Origin: Ceratodon purpureus
Lineage: Eukaryota; Streptophyta; Bryopsida; Pseudoditrichales; Ditrichaceae
DNA: 64,000 bases
Assembly (NCBI GenBank): GCA_014871385.1
Contig: CM026426.1
Coordinates: forward strand, 44,626,484 to 44,690,483
Direction of reading: 5' to 3'
Shown here in pieces: positions 11,240 to 22,896 of this stretch; the stretch's first letter is position 1; every line of letters starts with the position of its first letter. The translations under genes and the position numbers were made by a program. Below the pieces are notes generated by a model. The model was not told the origin of the DNA. It searched no databases and saw only the letters and a list, made by a program, of their open reading frames with translations.

Positions 11240-12245
11240 TTGAACTTAGAAATGGCCTATTACGCTAGCACTCCCATGAAAAGTGTGGGAACAGAAACGT
11301 GGCTTAAAGGACGTGGTACGTGACTCTAATAAATCATGCCCTTGTGTGGCTATTTACATAACAGATCTTGACATATAAATACATCTTGGTCCTTCGTAGA
11401 GAGCGACTATTGTACAGTAGTGGACCAGGTGATGATATGGACACTGCTACAGAAGTAGGGGGGACAGATTGAGTGGCGCTGCATTATGAAATGGAAACCA
11501 CCCTCACGAAAGAACTGCTGGATGGTTTATGCATCATGACATGTATGTTCCCTTCGAATTCAAACCTGAAGGGCTCGATCTTGTTTCCCCCTTCTGAATT
11601 GGCGGGGATTCTCCGTTTGAATTCTCTGCTGGACCGCCATCTCCTGATTCATTCACATCAATTCAGAGCTGTCTCCTCAGAGTTGTTTCATTAGCGCGTT
11701 TCAGAGTACCAGTTTCCTGCAACATAGCATGTCGTAGACGGGTTGTAGAACCTTAGACGGGTGGTAGAACCTAAGATTAGAGGGTTGCGGGGGACCGAGG
11801 ATGGGATTGAGGTGCCGGAGAATCATTCGAGGAGGCGGAAGAAGCATCTGCTCGGGTGTTTAGAGCGGCCGATTACATTCGCAGGGAGCGTAGGTATGAT
11901 CTCAATCTTTCCTTGGAAGATCTTTTGTCAATCGGGTTTATTTTATTGCTCTTGAATGGTGAGTTCTATCTCCTGTACACGTTTCATGTGCTGATCATGT
12001 GATCCATCGCGGAATCCCCTATTATAAGTAGAATTGTTCATGTAGTTCTCCGCGGATTATGTAGAATTTGCAAAGTTATCCGGGAATTTCTAGTTAAGAT
12101 TAACCCTTGCATGTTGCATATTGGTGGAATGAACTGCACTTATGTGATTTCCGTGTTGTTGTAGAAATTATTCTGTACGGACAGTAATCTTACTGTACGG
12201 ACAGGGGGTGGCGAGGTGGAGGCTGCTTCTTAGTGGACCCAACTA
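11240..12245. other. Spacer without a supported gene
   Basis: No coding signal was found. Near 12175-12206 the motif CTGTACGGACAG occurs twice, separated by TAATCTTA. Related forms occur at about 7697, 8092 and 9027. Confidence 0.5.
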
Positions 12246-12249
12246 CACT

Positions 12250-12483
12250 CATCGAGAGATCCCTCGATGCTGCTTTGGAGATCCTCATCGAGAGACCCCC
12301 ATCGGGAGATCCCCCGATCCTATAGAAGTTAGACCCTCATCGAGAGATCCCCCGATACTTCTTTGGAGATCCTCATCGAGAGACCCCCATCGGGAGATCC
12401 CCCGATCCTATCAAATTTAGACCCTCATCGGGAGATCCCTCAATCCAATAGAATTTAGACCCGCATCGAGAGATCCCCCGATA
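12250..12483. repeat. Palindrome family A cluster directly upstream of the DDE-like gene
   Basis: Full copies lie at 12250-12269, 12300-12319, 12338-12357, 12389-12408, 12426-12445 and 12464-12483, with two extra half-copies (CATCGAGAGACCCC) joined in front of the second and fourth. The block is made of two near-identical sub-blocks containing CTTTGGAGATCCTCATCGAG and TTAGACC. The last copy ends 20 bases before the ATG at 12504. Confidence 0.9.
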
Positions 12484-12503
12484 CTTCTTTGGCTCTCGTG
12501 AAA

Positions 12504-15500
12504 ATGGACTCTGAGAGTGACAGTGACGGTCCCCAGATGCCGTCTGTGGGTCCTTCCCGTCACGACTTCTCTCAGGAATCAACTGCTCGCTCAGATGAGC
12601 TTCGACCCGGGCAATCTGTGAAGCTTGTCGTCCGCCGTTTCGGAGATGTTGGAATCATATCTGTTGGAATCAGATCTGTTGTCGACGTTAATCCTTCTGG
12701 GCACTGGCTTGGGGTTTGCATTCCACCTGGCTCTTCAGAATTTATTCTTGTGCGACCATCAAGCATCGTGTCGGACGCAGAGGACCTCTTCCTCGAACCA
12801 CGCCAGAGAGGCTGCATCGTTTTGAGGGATGCTATGAATCGAACAGTCCTCTGGAGAGCTAGTGATGCGATTGCATTGTTGCAGGATCCTCCCACGAACG
12901 ATGTTGAATACGTTCGTCAACAATCCTGGATTGGTCTGGAAGTTCAGAAAGTGGACCTTGCGGGTGCGGTTATAGCCTCCGGTAGAGTGTTCCGCTCAGA
13001 ACCGGAGGAGTATTTCCGAGATGGAAGATTGGGCGAAGGATACATTGGAGTGACGATCATCGACGTCTTTGTCAGGGACACTGATGCCATAATGAGTAAT
13101 GAGCGTTGGTTGATATCTGAATGCAAATTCCCGAACGGCCCTTCTCTTCGGTCAACAGTAGAGCACTTCTCCCGAATCCCAATGGAGGTAGATCCACAGG
13201 AGCACCTTGGAGGCAGACGGAAGGCAGTTTACCGGTTTATAGTGCGGAAACCTAAAACGCATGAAAAACGTTTGCTGTACAATACGAAGACAGTGGATGC
13301 TGAATTGAGGAAGGTTAGCTCCGAACGATGCTGCTCGAAGCATTGCTGTCAGACATTTCCCCAGGAGCTCACACTAATAGTGCGTAAGAAATTCTATTCG
13401 AAATCCTTTCAGGGAAGACGGGAATACGGGATTGCGGTGGGTGGACAGATGCATTCAGTCGACGGTGACCGTAGGAGGAAGTACTTGACGCTGCATGGTT
13501 TGGAAGTTTGCGCAACTGCGTGGTATCTTATTCACGGAGTTCCCAAGTCAACTTTTCATAGCTATGTCCAAAGATACAATGAAGGGGTTCTATCAACAGC
13601 GCATGGAAACAAGGGCTACAAGCGACCGAGGATCGGAACAGTTCAAGTCATGGGTACTATTGCTGCTATTGTAGACGAGAATGCAGATCAGATGCCCCAT
13701 CAAATGCGAGGAATCGGAAATGGACGAGTGGACACTCTGAAATATCTTCCAGCAGGCAACAACTGGAAGCGGGTGATGGCTGACGCCAATGAGGTATGAG
13801 TCCTTGCTTCGCGTTTCTTGTAGTGTCATTGCATCGGGAGATCTCCCGATAGAGGTTACTTTCGTATTGACAGTCAGTTCTCTGTCTTATAGTATCGTTG
13901 CACTCTACCTACGTCATGCAATATAGAACTCTTTTTCCCGTCTTCGGTGATTTGTCTGAATTTGTCGTCTAATACTTTGAGCTTGTTTGCTTGCATGCGT
14001 CTCTTTCTTTTCCTCACCAGCCATTTGAACGTACCGGTGCTTTGCAAACAAATGTTTCATTAGGTCTGCCTACAGTGAGCCAGTCTACAATTAGTAGAAC
14101 TAGAAGTTCACTCTTCAACAATATCGCAATCAAACCGGTTGGAAGTTCTTTTGCGAAATGCTCGACATGTGACCAACTTCAAGAATTCATTCTGAAGTCA
14201 GCCAACGGAAGTCCAGAATATGTTGACTTCGTGAAGCAACGGGAGGAGCATCTTGCTCACCAAGCCTCTTGTCGTCGTCTGTATGGTGCATGGCGCGAAG
14301 AATCAAAGCGCAATCCTAGTGAGATTCTGTGCATCATTCATGACAAGATGGATACTGCAAAAACCGCCCTTCCCCGGATGCGGGTTACAACAAAGGCTAC
14401 TCAAGGTTTGGGCCAACTTCCCATGAACGTCACTGGTATGGTTTCACATGGGCACGGGGATGGCGCCTATGCACATTACTGTCCTCACTGTTGGCCAAGA
14501 GATTCTAACGCCACAATATCGTCGTTGGCGAGGCTGTTCCGTCGACTGGAAGGCCCCTCATTTCGGGAGTCTGGGAAACTATTTGAGTACCCCCCGCAAA
14601 ACTCAATGTTCGAGACATTGTTGAGGGGGAAGTGTAGGTGCCTCCACATTTTACCGCGTATCGAGGGATCCCCCGATGTCCCAGGGTCGAAACCTTTACC
14701 GAGGAAGTTATACCTTCAACTGGATAACTCCGCCAAAGATAACAAGAACCAATATCTCATGGCGTTTCTCTCCCTGCTGACTGCACGGGGTGTTTTCAAG
14801 GAAATTCAGGCTGGATTTCTACTAGTGGGTCATACGCACGAAGATATTGACGCCTACTTTAGCCATTTGTCGAAGGCATTAAAAAGCAAGAATACGTTTG
14901 TTCTAGCGGATCTAATGAAGGCCTTCATGCAGTCCCAGGAGTTGTCATTCATGCCGGAGTTCATTCAAGAGGTTGCAGACTTCAAGTCTTTCATCAAAGG
15001 CTATCAAAGTAGTGGTGCAGCACGCCTTATTGGACTTGGAGAGATGCACCTTTTCAAGTTCTATGTGGACGATGATGGTTGGCCGGTTATGAGGTACAAG
15101 AAATCAGCCCTCGACCCACAATGGCTACCCCTCAACAGACCCCCTATTCGATTGTGGAATGAAAACATGGATGGCGGCCCAAAACTTCCTCACGGCTCAC
15201 CGAAGCCGGTTCCGTTCAAACCTATGTGGGGAAGTGAGGTTCCTAAATCTACTGGGAATCAGGTGAAGGCGAGAGATAACGCAGCCAAAGCCACTGAGAA
15301 CAAGAAATTCATGAAGTGCGGACTCCAAAAGTACATTGAGTACTGGAAAAATGGAATGTCAAAATGCGAGGGATTTGCAGCAGCGTTTGGGCCTTATGTT
15401 GACTACTGGACTCGTTTGTTGTCTGAGCTTGATAAGCCTTTGCCAGTGACAAATCCTGAATTGTTAGAGGGTTTCTGGCCCCGCCATGACTGGAGGGACG

Positions 15501-15988
15501 TATCCAACGAAGTACCGCGCCCAAGATTTTTACAATTTTTACTTGAGGATGTGACTCCTGAGGATGAGGAACCAGAAGCGTATTGTGGCCCAGCAAACCA
15601 AGCTCCGCAGAGTCCTTTCAATCCGTGGCGTGATATTCGGCCTGGCAGCTGGGTTCTTTTGAGACCTGAAGATCCACTCATTTGTCCTGTATGGCAGGGA
15701 AGAGCAGCGGCTGCTGTATGCAGAGAGGAAGGCCATGTAAACCATGGGAAATTTTTGATTCAGTTTTGGGAACCTCGTAGCGCGGAAAGAGACCTTGCAT
15801 TGAAATACCGTAACTGTTGGTCTGCTAAGTGGGTAGTAGAGACGCGTGCTCCGGAGTGGGTCTCTGTTGGTGCAGCTTTGTTTCAAAATTGGTCAAAAAT
15901 CAAGGACCCGTCCACTAGAACCATTCCTAAGAAAGCTATGGAGGCTGCTTTAGCAAACTTAGAGAGAGCTAACGTAGTTGATCCATGA
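12504..15988 (+). CDS. Two-exon 1,085-aa protein with DDE/RNase H-like transposase-type core
   Basis: Exons are 12504-13793 and 14021-15988, both phase 0 (GAG|GTATGA and CACCAG|CCATTT), with a TGA stop. The ATG at 12504 is chosen; the frame is open slightly upstream but only with non-ATG starts. No in-frame stop or frameshift was found. Residues about 330-430 hold a helix-turn-helix-like stretch (VCATAWYLIHGVPKSTFHSY). The second exon has IIHDKMDTAKTALPRM, LYLQLDNSAKDNKNQY and LVGHTHEDIDAYFSHL: three acidic clusters in the order of a DDE/RNase H fold, typical of a large uncharacterised transposase-like family (DUF7869-type by memory). A C-terminal WVLLRPEDPLICPVWQG region could be a small barrel. 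A family A palindrome interrupts exon 2. The role is probably DNA transposition or a domesticated derivative; the family assignment is inference. Confidence 0.75.
13832..13851. repeat. Palindrome family A copy in intron
   Basis: CATCGGGAGATCTCCCGATA lies in the only intron (13794-14020) of the DDE-like gene. Confidence 0.9.
14659..14678. repeat. Palindrome family A copy inside coding exon 2
   Basis: TATCGAGGGATCCCCCGATG is read in frame as IEGSPD within HILPRIEGSPDVPGSK. It sits between a Cys-rich stretch and the conserved LYLQLDN motif, without breaking the frame. Confidence 0.85.
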
Positions 15989-17105
15989 TCCTCTATGCCA
16001 CTTAGGAACGACAGAGGGTCATCCCTCGATGATTACATCTGAGTCACCTGTCTTCCTCATTCTCTATTAAAGAAATAAGAGTCATCACTGCTTGACCGTT
16101 TCTCATCCCCGTGTAATATCATCCTTCCTCGTGTCAATGATGTTTGTTTCTGAGATTTGTGACACTTTAAGAACCAAGACGATCATGACTGCGCAACGTG
16201 GAGATTGGTTGTGGAAGCAGATGGAGTAGTGAGAAACTAGAGGAAGGAAGTAGAAGCTTTCAGAACAAGGGGGGAAGGAGAAAAACTGCAGATTCATACG
16301 CCTAGTTCATTTGGTGTCGATAAACTTGAACTCGGGCGTTCTGTTCAGCAGCGATTTCAGCAGCGGCATCGCCAGCAACGCAAGTTCCCGAGCAGGTGAG
16401 AGCAATGCACACATGCAGGGGCCATGGCCAATCGACTTCAGTTTTTAGTTGAAATTCTCTTCGTTGCGTTTTTTGTTGTGTTGCGTATCGAGTCTGATGG
16501 GTTCTTGAGCAATTAGCAACACGAGTCATTGAGATTAGCTAGTGTATTAGTTTGAGCAGATACGGTTGGCATGTAATTAGGTTTTGGTCCACTGGAGTCG
16601 TCGTTTTCCCAATACATATGGACATACAATGTCGACAGCCTGATCCCACTGTATGTTGTTGCATTTTTGTCTAACTTTTATCACTGTTATCGTGACGACT
16701 TGAGCGGGTTTCATTTGTTGAGGTAAAGACGCAGTTGATTGATGTGTACTTGAGACATTTGTTGGGCTACTTGTTCACGAATTGGTTGTTTGTTTGAGGG
16801 GTACTACTGATAACACATGTCGATCGAATACTTTTGTTGAGGTGGAAATTTGGCTAAGTGCTGCGATGAACTTGTAGAAAAAAGGATTTAGTGTTTAAGG
16901 TTCAGGGTTTAGGGCTCTGGAGGTGGATTTACATTCATATACATCATGTGTTTCAGTTGAAGGGTTTGAGATAACATATCTTGTCATCAGTTTTTTAGTT
17001 TCTTTGAAGTGTGTTGTGGTTATTGGTTCTTTCGGATCTGGTTTTATGAACTTCATGTGGGTCTAGAATTTTCTAATATTTTTCTCTTGAATTTTTTTTC
17101 TACAG
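15989..17105. other. Downstream flank and intron-like region
   Basis: Just after the DDE-like gene a degenerate half of palindrome A (GGTCATCCCTCGATGATTAC, from 16018) and about 110 following bases repeat the sequence found twice at 18.23-18.44 kb. The rest shows no coding signal. It ends in a T-rich tract and TTTCTACAG, a good acceptor for the next exon, so it may hold the intron and 5' exon of that gene. Confidence 0.5.
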
Positions 17106-17789
17106 ATCCCAGGTATGGAACAGGATCCGACTCTCAAGAAGGGGAAGATGATGATTGAGTATGGTTCAACCTCCCAGAAGGAACCCGAGTTGGTCTTCAA
17201 AGGAGATTGCGAGCAACCAGAGCTTCCAGTCTGGAAAGATTCAGCAGCAAGGAGAGGAAATGAGTTTCAATTCATGAAAGATGCACCTCGGAAGCTGCCA
17301 TGTCTACGACATTGTCTGAAGGACGTGGCCAAGTTCCAGGAGACAACAAAGTATGAAGTACCTGAATTCGACAAAGTTTCGGGGATGGTTTCTGAAGGAT
17401 GGGATGGAACTTGGAATGACATTGCTTTGAGGCAATTTGTGGCCGTTGCAAATGCAATTGGGGTGATGCACCCTCCAAGGAACAAGAAGAACCAACTCGA
17501 GTACATCAAGAATCAGGTCATTTCCATCAAGAACCACCTGGAAGAGACAATGGAGATAGAAGAGACAATGGAGATAGAAGAGACAATGGAGATAGAAGAG
17601 ACAATGGAGACAGAGCCAGCTCCAGCTCCAACAGTGCCAGCTCCAACAATGGCAACTCCGAAAGTGACTGGATATTCTTTCGCCAAATATCAAGCAAAAT
17701 GGAAGAAAACCTCAACAAAATGGAAGAAAACCGCAAGGACCTGTAAGTGTGGTGGATGCCATACGAGGAGGATTTTACTTCTCATGTAG
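17106..17789 (+). CDS. Unknown protein with EETMEI tandem repeats (last exon or whole CDS)
   Basis: I do not recognise this protein. The exon starts at an acceptor (TTTCTACAG at 17097-17105) and an ATG follows at 17115. The ORF runs 224 codons to a TAG. Residues about 1-140 are mixed and soluble-looking (WDGTWNDIALRQFVAVANAI, with a helical IKNQVISIKNHLE). Residues about 142-165 are four copies of EETMEI, an 18-base tandem repeat at about 17543-17610, then a PAPAPTVPAPT linker. The C-terminus is basic with CKCGGCHTRR, which could bind a metal. It lies between two copies of a duplicated palindrome-bearing segment, so it may belong to the same mobile unit as the DDE-like gene. A stand-alone host gene is equally possible. 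Confidence 0.45.
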   Translation: MPGMEQDPTLKKGKMMIEYGSTSQKEPELVFKGDCEQPELPVWKDSAARRGNEFQFMKDAPRKLPCLRHCLKDVAKFQETTKYEVPEFDKVSGMVSEGWDGTWNDIALRQFVAVANAIGVMHPPRNKKNQLEYIKNQVISIKNHLEETMEIEETMEIEETMEIEETMETEPAPAPTVPAPTMATPKVTGYSFAKYQAKWKKTSTKWKKTARTCKCGGCHTRRILLLM

Positions 17790-18189
17790 CGGATATGTTG
17801 TAGTCAGAGACTTCAGGTGCCATTGAGGCAGGTTTTGTAGTTCTATGTTTCAGCGGACACGTAGGAGATTTTGTGTAAAAACATTCCTACTGTTCTCGTT
17901 CTCTGGACAATTCTGTTTAAGTACTTTCACAGACTTTAGTTGCCATTGAGCCCGGTTTAGAATTTTGACTAGATGACATGAAGTACTCGTAATTGTAAAT
18001 TCTCAATCTGTAATGGTGGTTGTATGAGCACGGTTACTTGAATTTGTTAAATAGGTTTGAATGTGTGAATATCGCAATGCACTGGATCGACAGGACGTAA
18101 TTGACCGATTGCAAAATTAAAATAAATTAATTCCTCAGAAAACACAAACTAACATCGCACAGAAAATAACGTCGCACACCAAAACTGTT

Positions 18190-18500
18190 TAAAGTTTTTT
18201 GATTGGAGATCCTATATGCTGTTTAGGTACGACATCGGGAGATCCCTCGATGATTACGTCTCAGTCACCTGACTTCCTCATTCTCTATTAAAGAACGCCC
18301 TCCTCATCACTGCTTGACCGTTACTCATCCCCGGAGGTACGACATCGGGAGATCCCTCGATGATTACGTCTGAGTCACCTGTCTTCCTCATTCTCTATTA
18401 AAGAACGCCCTCCTCGTCACTGCTTGACCGTTACTCATCCTCGGGAAACCCTAAACCCTTCCTCGTGTCAATGATATTAGTTTCTGTATGAGTTTCATTT
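18190..18500. repeat. Tandem duplication carrying palindrome A (110-base unit)
   Basis: Two copies start at GGTACGACATCGGGAGATCC (18228 and 18338), 110 bases apart. Palindromes lie at 18233-18252 and 18343-18362, each followed by GATTACGTCT-AGTCACCTG and ending in GACCGTTACTCATCC. A third, older copy lies at about 16019-16150, and degenerate relatives lie at 20125-20500. Confidence 0.85.
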
Positions 18501-18611
18501 TTGCTTCACAGTATAATACGCCCCCTCATAAGCATAAGTTCCTTACTGTGACGATATAGTTGTTCCAACTTCAGTTTCCCTTCTGTTTCATCTTCTTCTA
18601 GTTCATTTGCC

Positions 18612-19229
18612 GTGATGAGGAGGGCGGGCAGTAGTTTTCGGGTGTCAAGTTACCCGCCAGACGAGTGGGAGGTGGTTGTTTCCCCACAAGGAGTGGAGGA
18701 GCTTCGTCCGTGGTTTATGGCGATGGAACACGCCCGTGGTCGCGGCGTAGCCATTCCCCCGTGGAACCTCATTGCACGCCTAATGCAGCCTGGTGTGGAG
18801 TGGAATTGGACTATTGCACATAGTATAGAGCAACTGGAGATTATGAACGCTTCCAACATCAAGTTTCCCCTCACCTCCGGCGAGGGCTTCTCTATGGCTG
18901 ATTCTAATGAGGAGGGGAGCGAGAATTTGGGGAGCCCGCCAGACGAGTGGGAGCCGGTTGTGTGGCCACAAGGAGTGGAGGAGCTTCGTCCATGGTTTAT
19001 GGCGGTGGAACGCGCCCGTGGTCGCGGCGTAGCCATTCCCGCGTGGAACCGCATAGCACGCCTAATGCAGCCAGGTGTGGAGTGGGATTGGACTCTTGCA
19101 CATACTCTAGAGCAAGTGGAGATTATGACCGCTTCCAACATCAATTTTCCCCTCACCTCTGGGGAGATCTTCCCTATAGCTGATTCTAATGAGGAGGGGA
19201 GCGAGAACTTGGGGAGCCCACCACATGAG
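18612..19229 (+). CDS. Unknown protein made of two 94-residue direct repeats
   Basis: I do not recognise the family. The ATG at 18615 or 18612 opens a frame to 19229, where GA|GTGAGT is a good donor. A downstream acceptor at about 19459 would add only HLPHV and a stop. If unspliced, the frame ends with TGA at 19230. The protein consists of two near-identical 94-residue units (282-base period: CCCGCCAG at 18653 and again at 18935), each with PPDEWE, QGVEELRPWFMA, ARGRGVAIP, WNIARLMQPGVEW and DSNEEGSENLGS. The second copy differs mainly by conservative changes. It is flanked by palindrome A duplications. Confidence 0.5.
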
Positions 19230-19459
19230 TGAGTAGGTGAAATGTTATCTCCTCAGAACCCTTAACCTTGCCCTTAGTTTGATGTTTTCATAGTAATAGA
19301 TTACGTTTGCTGTATGTCTTGAGCAAAATTCCATTGCCTGATGCTGAGTTCGTGGTGATTGTCAAGAGGATGAGTCCGTGCTTTAGACCTGCACTTGTCG
19401 GTTTTAATCCCTAAACTTCATACCATCTGATCCTGTTTTTCTCTTTGCTTCTGAACTTG

Positions 19460-20855
19460 CAGGCATCTTCCACATGTTTAACTTCTTGCTGCTAATCAGC
19501 TCAGATATCGGAAGGGGACTTTAGCAAGTAGTTAGCAAGACCGTTATATCCTACGATGTTTGGTAACCATAGATGTAAAAACAGATCACTTTCATCTTTT
19601 TGTATCTCTTGTCGAAGGTGTCCCCCGTGTGGGTTGTGAACTACTTTTTGAATGGAATGCCTTCAAAACAGAGTTGCTTTGAATAAAAAACAGAGTTTCA
19701 TTTGATGCTTTCATATTTGTATATTTTGTATTCTAATATTTCCATGGTTTAGAATAAATTTAGTAGTAGCAAATCTAGAATAGTTTCAAAACTGCTTCAC
19801 AGTATAATATGTCGGTCATGTTTGATATTGGGGTATTGCGTGAAAAATACTTCCGAGGCCGCAAGCCTTGTACCTGATTGTATGTTTGCCATGTGATATC
19901 CATGGTTCTACTCTGACATCGCGGGATCCCCCGATGAATGGTAGAGTACTTCCGAGCCCACATCTCTTCTTCTCTTCCGTTGGTCACTGTTGATGCAGTG
20001 GTGTATGCAACTTCGTCGTGGATCATGGATCCGACGTGTAGAATCATTCCCAAGATAGCCATGGAATCTGCGTTAGCAAATGTATAGGGAGACAATGTTT
20101 TTGATCGGAGACCCTATGTGCTGTTTAGGTACGGCATCGGGAGATCCCACGACGAGTCCGTCTGAGTTAATTCTCTTCCTGAGTTAATTCTCTTCCTTCT
20201 GATCGGAGATCCTATGTGCCCCCATCTCTTCTATTCATTTGTATTACCGTAATCCCAATGTATGTATATCTCGGTCAAGTTGGGTGCTGGGGATCCCGTG
20301 ATGAATATTGTAGAGCCGAAATCCCTTCTGTTTTCCGTTCCTTGCTCGCAATGTACGTATAATTATCTGGGTCAGGTTTGCTATCGGGGGATCTCGTGAC
20401 ACATACTCTGGAGCCCAAATGTCCTCTGCTCTTTAATATCTTGCTCGCAATTTACTTATATCTTGCTCAAGTTCGGTGTCGAGAGATCCCGTGATGAATA
20501 CTTCTGAGCCCGTCCATGACGGTTCTTCCCAGTCCAGAAATAGTTAAATATGGCATTATTTTGTTGTACATACAAATCAAACAATGCTCTAACATATAAT
20601 TAAATATATAAAGAATCGTTAGGAAGGGCTCAAAAAAATTGATTTGGGAGATAAAGGGAATAAAATAAAATCAATAGCATAGAGTGGAAGAAGGTTTGAG
20701 GAGAGATTGTGCATGTATAAAATCTCCAGAGTTTAAATTTTATTTTAATTTTTTTTTTTAATTTTTTTTTAAATTTTTTTTCTTTAAGGAAATGGTGCAG
20801 AGATTCCACTTCCTTCAGAACAAAGCAAGAAAATAAAATTAAAATTAAAAAAATA
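19460..20855. other. Spacer with decaying palindrome A copies
   Basis: There is one good copy at 19917-19936 (CATCGCGGGATCCCCCGATG) and weak forms near 20135, 20288, 20381 and 20481 (for example GTCGAGAGATCCCGTGATG), each in a longer degenerate repeat that includes GAGCCC. From 20.5 kb the sequence turns AT-rich. No gene is supported. Confidence 0.6.
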
Positions 20856-21126
20856 AAAATCAGAAAGGGGGGGCGAACAGGCCAAGGGAGGGCGCGAACA
20901 GGTAGGGGGCGCGAGCGGGTTTTGGGGGGGGGGGGGGGGGGGGGGGGGGACGAACGGATTCAGAGGGGAGACCATATAAAGTGGGGAGAAGCTCTCGCCC
21001 CCCACAGTCCTTTCCACAGCGGCTCCTTGTCCTGACGTGTGAAAACACGCCTTGCTTGGAACTGCTTACGTGGAAAGTCTTCATTGAAAGTGGGGAATTG
21101 TTGATTTTTTTTTTCAGGAATTTACT

Positions 21127-22695
21127 TTGCAATGTCTTAGGCAAGACTCCGGCAAGCAGCCTATCTATGAAGATTTGGATGCTCCAGATGCGGTGGATCC
21201 TATGAGTTGTGTAAGAGCTGAATCGCATACTGGTTCTACTCTTTCATCTAGCTCAAAGGGAAAAAAGAAGAAGAGTATTGGGGGGCACGAGAAGAATGAG
21301 GGCTATCCACCATTGGAGTATACGCATTTCATCAGGAAGGTGACCGTCGAGTATTACAAGGCCCATAGGATACGAATGTTGAAGACAATGTACCTCGATC
21401 AAGGAGAGAATGGTATCTACAACCTCCAACGTGATTTGGAAAGGGAATTCTAGAGCACATTGGAAGGGTCAGAGTTCTACATGGATTGCACAAAGTATTA
21501 TCACAGCCCGAAGTGGTTGGCACAACAAGTGAGCAGTGCTACGACAAATGTCATTCATGTGTTTGAATCACATGTGAAGAAACCACAAGGCGAAGAATGG
21601 AGCAACCAAAACAAAGTGTTTATTCAAAAACTGACAACCGTTCAGGAGGCATGTCAGAGATGTTCTAAGGGGAAAACAAAGATTATGCCTTGGAATGAGC
21701 AAGCATTGAACTCAGCATTGGAAGCACACATGTATGGTGCATTGATATGGATTCCGGTTACGGCCAAAGTTGTGCCATTATCTGGCTTCAATGCCGAGGG
21801 GGGTATGGCAAAGTGCGAAAAGTGCGAATAGCCAATATGAAGCGTATTCCAATTCACATCAAATTTGCGGGAAAACTTCCAAGGCTAAAACTGAAGAGGA
21901 TAAGCAAAAAGAACGAGCGATTGAGGCCATGGTTTGTTCGGTAGAGCATCCGGGTGTGATAAAATTTTGGGCTTGTCACTCCAAGACCATGGAAGCTTAT
22001 ACCCTGTGGTGGAACGGAGATTGCCTGCGCAACTTCCTCAAATAAAATAAGAATGCGTCAGTTACAATGAAATTTTGAAGCTGCCCAAAATGCCCATGGA
22101 AGACTGTCAGAGAATTCTTGCCTATCAAAAGAACCGAGAAATGTTGGCATGGAGTCTCATCTACGTTATGGACATAGTCCATAAGGCTGAAATCCTCCAC
22201 AACGACTTAACGCAATCCAACATTCTACTCCACTTTCTACCTCATGACAAGGATAAAGTATATATTGGTGTGTGCAATTGGGGAATGGCAAGCAGAGTCA
22301 TTGAGAAGAAGGCCTCCCCTTAAGGTTTGAGAAACGCCGATGATTTACCACGATTAAAGGAGAGGAGGGTAGGAGTTGCGCCGGAGTTGTTTTTTTTATA
22401 TGGCGACAAAGATGACGAGGAACGCAATTTGGAGCGCATGAAGAGGATGCATCCATGTACGACGCTATCTGATGCATTTTCGGTAGGCCATTTGGCAAAG
22501 ATGATATGGAACGACGAAGAATGCCGAGAACTCTTCAAGGATCCAATTTCAATGATTGCATTCTCATCATTATTGGATGGCTTGGTTAACGAAGATCCTG
22601 CGAAGAGGCTTTCACTTGCAAAAGTTGTGGATGATTTGATGAGTCCCCCTTACAACTTCCAAGCTCCCAATGGTTGTTTTAGATACACATTGTAG
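21127..22695 (+). pseudogene. Protein-kinase-like pseudogene in front of the hAT transposase
   Basis: Successive open pieces in different frames carry kinase landmarks in the right order: RGGYGKVRKVRIANMKRI (glycine loop), IEAMVCSVEHPGVIKFWACH (C-helix and beta-4), NGDCLRNFL, LHNDLTQSNILL (catalytic loop; the HRD-like triad reads HND), VGVAPELFFLYG (APE end of the activation segment) and DAFSVGHLAKMIW (helix F). DPAKRLSLAKVVDDL matches the final helix region. An upstream part (about 21127-21830) adds a non-kinase region. One in-frame TAG at 21451-21453, further stops near 22.04-22.08 kb and 22.32 kb and frame changes near 21.8 kb break it. It may be a captured host kinase or a carried gene of this transposon family. 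Confidence 0.6.
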
Positions 22696-22896
22696 TTCCA
22701 TGGTGATTTACGTTTGGAACATTTTGATTGCCTATGTGGCCTTGTTTGCACGTTTCTAATATTTTAATAAATCCTTTTTTTGGCGTATATGTGCTCGGGT
22801 GGAACATGAAATGATATTGCTGGTTTTGTAATGGAATGAAAAAAACATTAAAAAAAAAATGGATAAAATTGTATGGCCCATTCACCGGGACTGCCT

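Noticed and set aside
12208-12420. ORFs reading REIPR / IGRSPD / SRDP repeats, also at 7.3-8.4 kb
   Set aside because: These peptides are readings of palindrome A in different frames, not proteins.
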